NCBI GenBank assembly: GCA_012510495.1
Contig: JAAZHX010000297.1
Location: 1-40,353, forward strand
Length of the DNA: 40,353 bases
Source of the DNA: Smithella sp.
GTDB taxonomy: Bacteria > Desulfobacterota > Syntrophia > Syntrophales > Smithellaceae
Reading direction: 5' to 3'
The translations under genes were made by a program, and so were the position numbers. Position 1 is the first letter of the stretch. Every line of letters begins with the position of its first letter. Positions 18,441 to 27,510 of the stretch are shown here, in pieces. Under the pieces are notes generated by a model. The model ran no database searches. It saw nothing but the letters and a program-made list of their open reading frames with translations, and was not told the DNA's origin.

Positions 18441-21059
18441 ATGAAATTCCATTTTGACCCTGATCAACAATTTCAGCACGATGCGATAAATTCTGTTGTC
18501 AGTGTTTTTGAAGGCCAGCCGTTGAACCAAGGCGGCTTCGATACTTTATTCGGCGACGCGCTTTTTCAGGACGCAGGCGTCGGGAATCGTCTTATTCTTG
18601 ACGAAGATCAAATTCTGGAAAACGTCAATGCCGTGCAAAAAGCAAACGGACTTACTGTTACAAATAGCCTGGACGGCATGAACTTTTCCGTGGAGATGGA
18701 AACAGGCACCGGAAAAACCTATGTTTATCTGCGCACAATCTACGAACTGAATAAAAAATACGGCTTTAAAAAGTTTGTGATTGTTGTGCCGTCCATCGCT
18801 ATCCGCGAAGGAGTGCTGAAGAATCTGGAAATTACATTCGATCATTTTCAAAATCTTTACGACAAAACGCCGGTAAATTATGTTGTCTATGATTCCAGGC
18901 GAGTCTCCGCTCTCAGAAACTTTTCCGACAACAACAATATTCAGATATTGGTCATCAATATTGATTCATTCGCCAAAGACGAAAATATCATCAATAAACC
19001 GAATGACCGGTTGACAGGGAAAAGGCCCGTGGAGTTTATTCAGGTGACCAGACCTATTGTCATAGTGGATGAACCGCAAAACATGGAAACGGAAATCAGA
19101 GCAAAAGCCATCGCCAATCTAAATCCGCTTTGCACCTTGCGCTATTCCGCAACGCATACAAACCGTTACAATATGGTTTACAGTCTTGATCCGGTGAAAG
19201 CCTATGATTTGGGTCTGGTCAAGCAGATAGAAGTTGATTCGGTCGTTACGGAAAATGATTTTAACGAGGCCTTTATTGCCTTGGAAAAAGTTACGGCGAC
19301 AAGAACAAGAACATCAGCGAAAATAAAAATAGATGTCAACACTGCCGATGGCGTCAAACGCAAAACTGTAACCGCTAAAGTCGGCGATGATTTATATGAG
19401 TTGTCCGGCAAACGCGAAATTTATAAAAGCGGCTGCATTATCAACGGCATTGATGTTGGCGATGGTTTTATGGAACTTTCCAACGGCGAAACGATTTATA
19501 CAGAGCAGGCAAGAGGCGGACTCACTGATGACGTCATGAAAGTGCAAATCAGAAAGACTCTCGATGAGCACTTTATAAAAGAAAGAAAGTACAAGGATAA
19601 AGATATAAAAGTGCTTTCTCTTTTCTTTATTGACCGTGTTGCCAATTATCGCAGTTACGATGCGAGCGGCAGCACCGTGAAAGGTAAGTTTGCCCGGTGG
19701 TTTGAAGAAATATACAAAGAGTTGTCTGAAAAAAGTCAGCATAAAGGGGTGATTCCTTATCATGCTGATGAAGTCCATAACGGTTATTTCTCGCAGGATA
19801 AAAAGGGCAATTGGAATGATACGAAGGGAAACACGCTGGCTGATAATGATACTTTCAAGCTGATTATGAAAGATAAGGAAAGGCTCCTGGATATTCATGA
19901 GCCTTTGCGTTTCATTTTCAGTCACTCCGCATTGCGCGAAGGTTGGGATAATCCCAATGTTTTTCAGATTTGCACGCTCAACGAAACGCATTCCGAACTG
20001 AAAAAAAGACAGGAAATCGGCCGGGGGTTAAGGCTTCCCGTCAATCAGGAAGGAATTCGCATTCAAGATTCCAACATCAATCGGCTGACAGTGATTGCCA
20101 ATGAGTCGTATGAGGAATTTGCCAGGAAGCTTCAGGCTGAAATTGAAGAAGATTGCGGCGTATCTTTTAAGGGAAGAGTTAAGAGAAAGCAGGATCGTGA
20201 AAAAGTGAAATATCGCAAGGGGTTTGAACTGGATGCGAAGTTCAAAGATATCTGGAACAAAATAAAATTTCAAACAACCTATAGGGTTGACTATGGTACA
20301 CCGGAGTTGATCAGACAGGCGGCCAAAGCAGTAAAAGACATGCCGGTCACCCGGAAAGCAGTCATCAAAACAACAAAAACAGCGGTTGAGTTTGATGAAT
20401 CCGGAATTGTGGCGGATGTTAAATCATCGTATAACATAGTTGTTGATGGAAGATTTCGCATACCGGATGTGTTGTTTTACATTCAGGAAAGAACGGAGTT
20501 GACGCGTTCTACCGTTTTGGACATTCTTTTGCAGTCAGAAAGAATCGGTGAAGCGCTCGTTAATCCGCAGCTTTTCCTGGATAATGCAGTGGCGGCCGTA
20601 AGCGGCGCATTAAACGAACTGATGATCGACGGCATCAAGTATGAAAAGATCGGCGACAAGGAATATGAAATGCGTTTGTTTGAAGACTACGATTTTCATA
20701 TCTCCGATCACACATTCAAAATCACGAGAAAAGACAAAACCATCTACAGCAATCTTTTTCCTCTCGATTCCGGCGTCGAATACGCTTTCGCCAAGGATTG
20801 CGAAGAACGCGAGGATATCGAATTTTATTTCAAGCTGCCCAACTGGTTTAAAATCAAAACGCCGATCGGCTCCTATAATCCCGACTGGGCGCTGATCAAG
20901 AAAAACGAAAAAACCGTTTATTTTGTGGCCGAAACCAAATCCGCAGGACAGGAACTGCGGATGTCCGAGAAACAGAAGGTCAAATGCGGACGGGCGCACT
21001 TCCGGGAATTTCCAGAAGTGAGTTTCAGGCAAGCGACCCATGTCAGTGATCTGGATTAA
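18441..21059 (+). CDS. res: Type III restriction enzyme, helicase/nuclease subunit (Res)
   Basis: An 872-residue superfamily 2 helicase-nuclease that works with Mod to translocate or slide and cut unmodified DNA. Walker A is METGTGKTYVYL (around residue 88), motif II is VDEPQNME (about 209), motif III-like RYSATHT follows, and motif VI lies in LKKRQEIGRGLRLP (near 527). HSALREGWDNPNVFQICTLN is a strong family mark. The C-terminal nuclease is YNPDWALIKKN with VAETKS (PD...ExK, about 813-832). There is no good ribosome-binding site before the ATG; the palindrome array lies just upstream. The enzyme looks intact. Confidence 0.93.
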   Translation: MKFHFDPDQQFQHDAINSVVSVFEGQPLNQGGFDTLFGDALFQDAGVGNRLILDEDQILENVNAVQKANGLTVTNSLDGMNFSVEMETGTGKTYVYLRTIYELNKKYGFKKFVIVVPSIAIREGVLKNLEITFDHFQNLYDKTPVNYVVYDSRRVSALRNFSDNNNIQILVINIDSFAKDENIINKPNDRLTGKRPVEFIQVTRPIVIVDEPQNMETEIRAKAIANLNPLCTLRYSATHTNRYNMVYSLDPVKAYDLGLVKQIEVDSVVTENDFNEAFIALEKVTATRTRTSAKIKIDVNTADGVKRKTVTAKVGDDLYELSGKREIYKSGCIINGIDVGDGFMELSNGETIYTEQARGGLTDDVMKVQIRKTLDEHFIKERKYKDKDIKVLSLFFIDRVANYRSYDASGSTVKGKFARWFEEIYKELSEKSQHKGVIPYHADEVHNGYFSQDKKGNWNDTKGNTLADNDTFKLIMKDKERLLDIHEPLRFIFSHSALREGWDNPNVFQICTLNETHSELKKRQEIGRGLRLPVNQEGIRIQDSNINRLTVIANESYEEFARKLQAEIEEDCGVSFKGRVKRKQDREKVKYRKGFELDAKFKDIWNKIKFQTTYRVDYGTPELIRQAAKAVKDMPVTRKAVIKTTKTAVEFDESGIVADVKSSYNIVVDGRFRIPDVLFYIQERTELTRSTVLDILLQSERIGEALVNPQLFLDNAVAAVSGALNELMIDGIKYEKIGDKEYEMRLFEDYDFHISDHTFKITRKDKTIYSNLFPLDSGVEYAFAKDCEEREDIEFYFKLPNWFKIKTPIGSYNPDWALIKKNEKTVYFVAETKSAGQELRMSEKQKVKCGRAHFREFPEVSFRQATHVSDLD

Positions 21060-21065
21060 TCGTTT

Positions 21066-22808
21066 ATGGCAATAAAGTTGGACATGGATATGGCGATGCA
21101 GCTTGCGCCGGGACGCGCGCGCGAGCGGGGCCGCGAGTATTTCGAGGACGGGCGTGTTACTGATCTTGCCGAACGCAAAGGGTTGCTTATTGCCAAGGTT
21201 GAAGGGAGCCGGACTTATACCGTCAGGATGAGCACAAAGGCGGATCAAAATTTTCGTTATTCATGCACCTGCCCGATGGGGGCAGAAGGCGAGTTTTGCA
21301 AACATTGCGTCGCCGCGGCGCTGGCCTGGATTGAGGGGCGGGTGATTAAACAAACGAAAAACGCCAGAGAGATTGGTCTTCAAGATATTGAAACCTATTT
21401 AAAAACACTGGATTTATCCATCCTTGTTGAGATGATGATGGAGCAGGCGCATCGGGATGAAGCGCTCCGGAGAAAGCTTTTTCTTAAAACGGCCAAGGTG
21501 CTTTCCTCCGGATTAGACTTTGCTTACTGGAAACGGGTGATCAAAGAAGCCTTTGCTGCACGAGACTTTGTCGATTACCATAAAGCGAGCAGTTTTGCCG
21601 ATGTCGCCTCACAAACGGTTGACGACATCGAGGAACTGCTGGAAGGCCCCTATTCATCGGAGATCATCACGCTTGCCGAATATGCTATAGAACGGGCGGG
21701 AAATGCGTTGGAGTCGATGGATGATTCCAACGGTGAAATGGGAGAGGTTTTGAATCGCCTGCAGGATATCCATTTCAAGGCTTGCCGGAAAGTGAAACCG
21801 GATCCCGCCCGGTTGGCTGAGCGTCTTTTTCATCTTGAATTGAACGGTCAGTTCGATGAATTCTATGGCGCGGTCAAAACCTATGCGCCCATTCTGGGCA
21901 AGGCGGGACTGGACACTTATCGGAACCTGGCTAATCGGGAGTGGGCAAAAATTCCTCCGCGCGTCAACCGGTGGAATGCCTGTGAGAAACAATCCCATAC
22001 GGTTTATCGTCTGTTTCATATCATGGAAACCCTGGCGGAGCTCTCCGGCGATGTCGAGCAATTGGTTGCGATCAAAAAACGAGATCTGTCTTCAGCATAC
22101 AATTACCTGACAATAGCTGAAGTATACAGGAAGGCCGGCAATAGGGATAAAGCTTTGGAATGGGCTGAAGCGGGAATCAAGGCGTTTCCCGAGCGCACGG
22201 ATGCCCGTTTGCGGGAATTTCTGGCTGATGAATACCACCGGCGTAAACGCCACGAAGAGGCGTTGAATCTCATAAGTTTGAATTTTGCGGATTACCTGTC
22301 GCTGGATCGCTATCAGCAGTTAAAACGGCATGCCGACAAGACCGATGCATGGCCTCTCTGGCGTGAAAAAGCGATGAAATTTATGCGAGCGCGCCTGACG
22401 AAACAGAAAAAGGAAATCAACCGCTGGAGTTATGATCCCGGTTACTCCGTGCTTGTGGAAATTTTCCTGTGGGAAAAAAATCCGGAAGCAGCTTGGGAAG
22501 CGGCCAATGCCGGGGGATGTTCACAAGCCATCTGGATGAAGCTTGCGGCCGTCCGCGGGCAGGACTATCCAATGGATTCCGTGGGTATTTACCGGAAATT
22601 TGTCGGCCCGACGATTGAGCAAACAAACAATCAGGCCTACGAAGACGCAATCCAACTGATCAAAAAAATTCAAGCGATCATGAACCGGCTCGGAAAGGAA
22701 AATATATTTTCCGGTTACGTGACCGAACTTCGAACCAAGTACAAAGCCAAAAGAAACTTCATCAAACTTCTGGACAAAATTCGTCAGGGAACGCTCGCGA
22801 CAACCTGA
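21066..22808 (+). CDS. SWIM zinc-finger protein with helical repeats, linked to type III RM
   Basis: A 580-residue protein with a SWIM zinc finger near the N-terminus: Cys67, Cys69, Cys78 and His80 in YSCTCPMGAEGEFCKHCVAA (CxCx8CxH). The remaining 450 residues are mostly helical, with TPR-like stretches such as YLTIAEVYRKAGNRDKALEW and WAEAGIKAFPERTDARLREF. SWIM fingers bind DNA or proteins and are common near SNF2 helicases. It starts 6 bp after res, so it is probably translated with it. Its last 14 codons lie within the right-hand 60-bp repeat. A function in restriction or regulation is inference; no direct family role is known to me. Confidence 0.85.
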   Translation: MAIKLDMDMAMQLAPGRARERGREYFEDGRVTDLAERKGLLIAKVEGSRTYTVRMSTKADQNFRYSCTCPMGAEGEFCKHCVAAALAWIEGRVIKQTKNAREIGLQDIETYLKTLDLSILVEMMMEQAHRDEALRRKLFLKTAKVLSSGLDFAYWKRVIKEAFAARDFVDYHKASSFADVASQTVDDIEELLEGPYSSEIITLAEYAIERAGNALESMDDSNGEMGEVLNRLQDIHFKACRKVKPDPARLAERLFHLELNGQFDEFYGAVKTYAPILGKAGLDTYRNLANREWAKIPPRVNRWNACEKQSHTVYRLFHIMETLAELSGDVEQLVAIKKRDLSSAYNYLTIAEVYRKAGNRDKALEWAEAGIKAFPERTDARLREFLADEYHRRKRHEEALNLISLNFADYLSLDRYQQLKRHADKTDAWPLWREKAMKFMRARLTKQKKEINRWSYDPGYSVLVEIFLWEKNPEAAWEAANAGGCSQAIWMKLAAVRGQDYPMDSVGIYRKFVGPTIEQTNNQAYEDAIQLIKKIQAIMNRLGKENIFSGYVTELRTKYKAKRNFIKLLDKIRQGTLATT

Positions 22809-22826
22809 AGGTCGCGAGCCGTTCCC
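22767..22826 (+). repeat. Right copy of the 60-bp hairpin repeat; likely terminator
   Basis: This is the partner of 15607-15666 in direct orientation. GGGAACGCTCGCGAC pairs with GTCGCGAGCCGTTCCC (one bulged G) around AACCTGAAG, giving a 15-bp stem. It overlaps the SWIM gene stop and lies 11 bp from the convergent thiolase stop, so it may act as a bidirectional terminator although no T-run follows. Confidence 0.8.
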
Positions 22827-22837
22827 CGGCGTATAAG

Positions 22838-24199
22838 TCATTTGTCCACGCGAATGAGCATGGCGTCGCCCTGGGCGTGGCCCGAGCAGATGCCGCAGAC
22901 GCCCCAGCCGCCGCCGCGCCTTTTCAGCTCATAGCCCAGCGTCATGGCGATGCGCGCTCCGGTTGCGCCGATAGGATGGCCGTAAGCCACCGCGCCGCCG
23001 TTGATGTTGACCTTTTTAAACATCTCTTCCTTCGTCATGCCCAGAATGGACCGGCAGCTCACGAGCGCCACCGCGGCAAAGGCTTCGTTGATTTCGATCA
23101 CGTCCATCTGGCCGAGCGTCATGTTGTTTTGTTCGAGGATCTTTTTGATGGCCAGCCCCGGTACGGTGGCGATGTCCTTCGTCGGCTGCGACACTTCGGC
23201 GTAATCCACGATGGTGAAGATGGGCTTGAGACCCAGTTCGTCGGCCTTCTCCCGGCTCATGAGCAGGCAGACGTCGCCGCCATCGTTGACGCCGGGGGCG
23301 TTGCCCGCCGTGACCGAGCCCGGCTTGCCGGTGACGGTGCTGGTGTGACCGAAAACCGGGGGCAGTTTGGCAAGCCCCTCCAGCGTCGTTTCCGGTCTCG
23401 GGCCTTCGTCTTTGTCCACGAGAAAGACTTTCCTGCCCTGTTTGACTTCCACCGGAAAGATCTCGTCGTCCAGTTTTCCTTCGTTCATCGCTTTCACGGC
23501 GTTTCGCTGGGAATTGAGCGCCCATTCGTCCTGCTCCTCCCTGCTGAAACCAAACTCATCGGCCACTTCGGAGCCGTGAATGGCCATGTGCCGGTTGTAG
23601 AAAGCGTCCCACAATCCATCGTACACCATGGTGTCCACCACGCGGCCGTTGGGCAGTCCCATGCGCATTCCCCAGCGCATGTCGGGCAGGGCGAAGGGGC
23701 AGTTGCTCATGCTCTCCTGGCCGCCGGCGATGCAGACTTCCGCGCGACCCAGTAAAATCATCTGAAAGGCGAGGTCAATGGTTTTGATTCCGGACGAGCA
23801 GACTTTGTTGACGGTGATGGAGGGAACGGATTCCGGCACACCCGCCAGAATCGTGGCCTGACGGCCCGGAATCTGGCCGCAGCCGGCGGGAACCACCTGG
23901 CCCATGAAAATGTAGTCCACGTCGGCGGGCTTGACTTTGCCTTCGGTCCTGCGCAGAACTTCCTGAATGGCCAGCGCGCCCAGCTCCATCGCTGAAAATT
24001 CTTTCAGGGCGCCGCCGGCCCGTCCGTAAGGCGTCCGGCAGGCTTCCACGCAGACCACTTCGCGGAATTTCCGGTGAGGGTTGCTGATTTTTCTGCCCAT
24101 AGTCGTGAAATCCGGTTTTCTTTCACCGAATCCGGCGATGGGCGCGTCTTTATAAATCTCAGATTTTTTTCGGGTCAGCTTTTGCGGCGTTTTTGACAT
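22838..24199 (-). CDS. Thiolase (acetyl-CoA acetyltransferase family)
   Basis: A 453-residue thiolase that condenses two acyl-CoA molecules or cleaves a 3-ketoacyl-CoA. The nucleophile is Cys134 in NKVCSSGIKTIDLA; the second block is INEAFAAVAL, the histidine block is NINGGAVAYGHPIGATGARI, and the last cysteine is in CSGHAQGDAM, which replaces the common CxGGGQG. About 45 residues precede the normal thiolase start (FREVVCVEACRTPYGR), an N-terminal extension of basic character. The ATG at 24197-24199 follows GGGAGGACAAC. It stands alone on its strand; acetoacetyl-CoA or longer ketoacyl-CoA are both possible substrates. Confidence 0.93.
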   Translation of the reverse strand: MSKTPQKLTRKKSEIYKDAPIAGFGERKPDFTTMGRKISNPHRKFREVVCVEACRTPYGRAGGALKEFSAMELGALAIQEVLRRTEGKVKPADVDYIFMGQVVPAGCGQIPGRQATILAGVPESVPSITVNKVCSSGIKTIDLAFQMILLGRAEVCIAGGQESMSNCPFALPDMRWGMRMGLPNGRVVDTMVYDGLWDAFYNRHMAIHGSEVADEFGFSREEQDEWALNSQRNAVKAMNEGKLDDEIFPVEVKQGRKVFLVDKDEGPRPETTLEGLAKLPPVFGHTSTVTGKPGSVTAGNAPGVNDGGDVCLLMSREKADELGLKPIFTIVDYAEVSQPTKDIATVPGLAIKKILEQNNMTLGQMDVIEINEAFAAVALVSCRSILGMTKEEMFKKVNINGGAVAYGHPIGATGARIAMTLGYELKRRGGGWGVCGICSGHAQGDAMLIRVDK

Positions 24200-24485
24200 G
24201 TTGTCCTCCCTGCTGATGGTTTGTCCGGTGCGTGGGAAAAACCGCGGATGTTTTTCAAGAACGCGTTTTTCTTGCACATCGTATTCATTTAGTCAACTGT
24301 TTTGAAGCGTGCGGGGCTGTTTAAGTGAACCCATTCGCCTGTCCGCCCGGCGCGCGGAAGGCAGTTGAAACCGTTTGACGAAAACCGATATTAATATTAT
24401 AAAAATTTCCAACACCGCCCGGCACACAGGGGTTTTGCAAGCTGCAAAAACGACTGCACGACAGATCGGAAATTTGAGATCCTCC

Positions 24486-25154
24486 ATGAACAGAAATTTG
24501 GCCTTCCGGATACTTTTGCTTCTCGTGCTGATCGCCCTGGTCGGCTATCTTTTTATCCACTTCGACCTTTATCTTTTTTTCAAAGACAAAAACAAAATTA
24601 TTTCCTTCATTCAAACTTCCCGCTACGATGAGCTGGCGTTTATCACGCTCCAGATTGTGCAGGTGGTGATAGCCGTCATTCCCGGAGAAATCAGCGGTTT
24701 CATCGGCGGCTATCTGTACGGTCCCCTGCTGGGAACGCTCTACTCCACGGTCGGACTGACGCTGGGCTCCTGGCTGGCTTTCATGCTGGCCCGGTTTTTC
24801 GGCGCGCCGATTCTGGAAATCATGGTCAAAAAAGAGGTCTTCGAAAAATTTGATCATTTTATGGAGCACAAGGGCCTGCTGGTTTCCTTTCTGCTGTTTT
24901 TGATTCCCGGCTTTCCCAAGGATTATCTGTGCTACATCATGGGCGTCAGTCGGATTCCGGCGCTGACTTTTATCGTGATCTCCACGGTCGGGAGGTTTTT
25001 CGGCACGGCCATGCTGTCGGTCAGCGGCAGCATGGCGCGCGACGAGCGGTACGCGATGCTGACGATTATTGTCGTTGCGGCTGCCGCGGTTTCGTTTCTG
25101 GCCTGGCGGTATCACGAGAAAATTATGGAGCTGCTCAAAAACCATAAGGGATAA
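24486..25154 (+). CDS. TVP38/TMEM64 (VTT-domain) family membrane protein
   Basis: A 222-residue inner-membrane protein with about five to six spans. The VTT-domain core is visible as GEISGFIGGYLYGPLLGTLYS followed by GLTLGSWLAFMLARFFG, and LLFLIPGFPKDYLCYIMGVS is the conserved second half (R/K-x-x-P-x-x-P-x-D/N type). Related DedA/TVP38 proteins act in envelope and lipid homeostasis, some as scramblases or flippases. ATG at 24486 is preferred over an upstream TTG since the extra residues have no family character. The next gene, a prenyltransferase, starts 50 bp later on the same strand. About 285 bp upstream to the thiolase start hold nothing I can name. Confidence 0.88.
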   Translation: MNRNLAFRILLLLVLIALVGYLFIHFDLYLFFKDKNKIISFIQTSRYDELAFITLQIVQVVIAVIPGEISGFIGGYLYGPLLGTLYSTVGLTLGSWLAFMLARFFGAPILEIMVKKEVFEKFDHFMEHKGLLVSFLLFLIPGFPKDYLCYIMGVSRIPALTFIVISTVGRFFGTAMLSVSGSMARDERYAMLTIIVVAAAAVSFLAWRYHEKIMELLKNHKG

Positions 25155-25204
25155 GAGCCGCCGCGCTTGCGGTTCGGCCCGTGCAGACGCGATGAAGGCC
25201 CGTC

Positions 25205-26182
25205 ATGAGAATTCAAAAACACCATCCCCGGGTTGAGAAGACAGGCCAGAGCGCCGCCCGGGTCTGGCTGCGGGCGCTGCGCCTCCATTTTGTTCTGCCC
25301 AGCATTCTGCCGGCGCTGCTGGGCGGGGTCATGGCCTGGGCCGGCGGCCATCCTCTGAACGGTCTTCATCTTGCCCTGGTCGTGATCGGCGTCACCGTCA
25401 ACCATTTCGGGCTCAACCTGGTGGATGATGTGCTGGATTACCGGCACACGGTTGACCTGCAGATCGGCGGCGAAAAGAATTTTTTCACCGGGGGCAGCGG
25501 CGTCCTGCCGGAAGGACTGCTGAAAGAAAGCCGGATGCTGACGGCGGCCGCGCTTTTTTTCGCGGCCACGGCCGGGATCGGCATTTATCTGGCGTGGACC
25601 TGCGGGTGGCCGGTGCTGGCGCTCGGAATTTTTGGCATGGCCTGCTCCATTTTTTACACCGCGCCGCCGATCCGCTTCGGTTACCGGGGGGCAGGCGAGC
25701 TGGGCCTGCTGGTCAATTTCGGCCCGGTGATCCTGCTGGGATCCTACTTTGTCCAGGCGCGCTCTCTGGCTTATGAGCCGCTGATCGCATCGCTCGTCCC
25801 GGGGCTGCTGATGGCGTCGATGATCCTCATCAACGAGATTCCCGATTATGAGGTGGACCGGCGCGCCGGAAAATGGAACCTCGTCGCCCGCTTCGGAAGA
25901 AAAGCGGGCGCGGTCCTTTACGGGATCGGCCTGGTGTCCGCCTACGGCATTCTGATCCTCTCGGCAGCGGCCGGGGTTTTGTCTCCTTTCGTGCTGCTGG
26001 GCCTCGCCAGCCTTCCTCTTGCCTTCAAGTCTCTTTTCATCCTGTGCCGTCATCTGAATGATCCGCTGGCGATGGCGCCGGCCAATCTGGCAATAATCAA
26101 AGTCCACGCCCTCACGGTAACCTCGATGGTCGCCGCGTATCTTATAGAAGTTTTGATTGCGGCGCAGGCTTTTATTTGTTAG
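25205..26182 (+). CDS. UbiA/MenA-type prenyltransferase
   Basis: A 325-residue integral membrane enzyme with about nine spans that attaches a polyprenyl chain to an aromatic acceptor. The first Asp-rich motif is NLVDDVLDY (71-79) and the second is NEIPDYEVDRRAGK, both needed to bind prenyl diphosphate with magnesium. YTAPPIRFGYRGAGELG is typical of the MenA-like and archaeal-type branch. It is likely part of quinone synthesis (1,4-dihydroxy-2-naphthoate prenylation) but no other men gene is near, so another acceptor cannot be excluded. It follows the TVP38 gene and precedes an MBL-fold hydrolase in what looks like one operon. Confidence 0.9.
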   Translation: MRIQKHHPRVEKTGQSAARVWLRALRLHFVLPSILPALLGGVMAWAGGHPLNGLHLALVVIGVTVNHFGLNLVDDVLDYRHTVDLQIGGEKNFFTGGSGVLPEGLLKESRMLTAAALFFAATAGIGIYLAWTCGWPVLALGIFGMACSIFYTAPPIRFGYRGAGELGLLVNFGPVILLGSYFVQARSLAYEPLIASLVPGLLMASMILINEIPDYEVDRRAGKWNLVARFGRKAGAVLYGIGLVSAYGILILSAAAGVLSPFVLLGLASLPLAFKSLFILCRHLNDPLAMAPANLAIIKVHALTVTSMVAAYLIEVLIAAQAFIC

Positions 26183-26215
26183 AGAACCGGAAAAATTTAA
26201 AGCCGTCTTTTCCCG

Positions 26216-27184
26216 ATGATCACGGAAATTTCTGAAAACTTTTATAGAATCACACTGCCCATGCCGTTTCGCCTGCGGCATGTCCACGCCTACGCGCTGG
26301 TGGAAGACGGGCAGGCGGCCCTCTTTGACGCGGGCATGCTCATGCCCGGAGCCGGTCAAAAACTCGAAGCCGATCTGGCCGGCATCGGCCTCTCCGTGGC
26401 AGACATCAGCGACATTTACCTGACCCACACGCACACCGATCACTGTGGTCTGGCGGGCTGGATCCAGGAGAAATCGAGCGCCCGCCTTCATCTGTCGGAT
26501 GAGGCCCGGCAGATGTATGACCATTTTCAGCAGGGGGAGGATCTGATTGCGCGGGCCCGCCTCTTTTACGCCCGTCGCGGCCTTCCCGTGCGCGACGTGG
26601 AAGCCATCGTGGAGGAAATTGAAGACCTGCGCGGACGGATTCCGCGCTTCGATGTCGCCACGCCTTTGCGGGACCGGGAAACGCGGCGCTTCGGCAGCCG
26701 GGCGTTTGAGGTGATCTTCACGCCGGGGCACGCGGCGGGGCATGTCTGCTTCTTTTTCCGCGACGAAGGGCTGCTGCTGGCCGGGGATCACATTCTGCCC
26801 TACATTGCGCCGAGCCTGAGCCCAACCATCGGCGACGAAGTTTTTCAGCCGCTGGCGAGTTACCTGGAATCGCTGGCAGCCGTTGAAAAGCTGCCGGTCA
26901 GCACCGTTTATCCGGGGCATGGAAATTCTTTCAACGGCGTCCACGAGCGGATTCACGAAATCCGGGATCACCACGCGCTGAAAAAGGACATGCTGCTCAA
27001 AAGGATCGGTGCCCGCCCCCAAACCACTTTCGGCATCTGCGAAGAAACAATCAGAGCGGTCGCGGATGACTGGGAAAAATTCATGGCGCTCAACGAAACC
27101 TATGTTTACCTTCAGCAGCTCAAACAAGAAGGCGTGATTCGGGAGGGCATGGCGGGAAAAACCGTTGTTTATTCAGTAGTTTGA
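26216..27184 (+). CDS. Metallo-beta-lactamase-fold hydrolase, LACTB2-like
   Basis: A 322-residue binuclear metal hydrolase. The metal site residues are His71, His73, Asp75 and His76 in THTHTDHCGLAG, the third histidine in FTPGHAAGHVCF, the bridging Asp in LAGDHILP and the last His in VYPGHGNSF. The C-terminal 80 residues contain a winged-helix-like region (QTTFGICEETIRAV then YVYLQQLKQEGVIR), as in LACTB2-type proteins, which include nucleases and thioester hydrolases. The stop is followed by a short stem (CGTCCT/AGGACG at 27185-27199) without a T-run. It begins 33 bp after the prenyltransferase. Confidence 0.9.
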   Translation: MITEISENFYRITLPMPFRLRHVHAYALVEDGQAALFDAGMLMPGAGQKLEADLAGIGLSVADISDIYLTHTHTDHCGLAGWIQEKSSARLHLSDEARQMYDHFQQGEDLIARARLFYARRGLPVRDVEAIVEEIEDLRGRIPRFDVATPLRDRETRRFGSRAFEVIFTPGHAAGHVCFFFRDEGLLLAGDHILPYIAPSLSPTIGDEVFQPLASYLESLAAVEKLPVSTVYPGHGNSFNGVHERIHEIRDHHALKKDMLLKRIGARPQTTFGICEETIRAVADDWEKFMALNETYVYLQQLKQEGVIREGMAGKTVVYSVV

Positions 27185-27452
27185 CGTCCTGCGAGGACGG
27201 ACCGTCTGTTTCCTGCACCGCTGCGCAATGGCTTTCAAAAACAAAACAATTGATGGATAATGAACAACCCAACGGCGAATCTGGGGTGGTTCAGCCCTTT
27301 GCCTTTGTGGATACTATCGATCCACTCAAGTATTCATTATGAATATTTTGGTTCCATTTTCTTTGCGCAATTTTCAACAAAACCATAACCGGGGCCGACA
27401 AACATTATAAAATAATTAATTATATCAAAGCCATACATTGTTTTTTTCTTCC

Positions 27453-27468
27453 TGGCACAGGATGTGCT
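27453..27468 (+). promoter_or_regulatory. Sigma-54-like promoter before a small exported protein
   Basis: TGGCAC (27453-27458) and GTGCT (27464-27468) place GG and GC exactly 10 bp apart, matching the -24/-12 layout of sigma-54 promoters (consensus TGGCAC-N5-TTGCW; four of five in the second box). Predicted start is near 27480, 17 nt before the ribosome-binding site. The remaining gap 27200-27450 is AT-rich and shows no gene. Confidence 0.5.
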
Positions 27469-27510
27469 GTAACTCCAAGTGACGCAGCACACGCGAAAGG
27501 AGGATAGAAA

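Noticed and set aside
25112-27127. A 671-codon minus-strand open frame across the prenyltransferase and MBL genes
   Set aside because: Shadow of two well-recognised genes with conserved catalytic motifs; composition is Arg/Gln/His-rich as expected for antisense.
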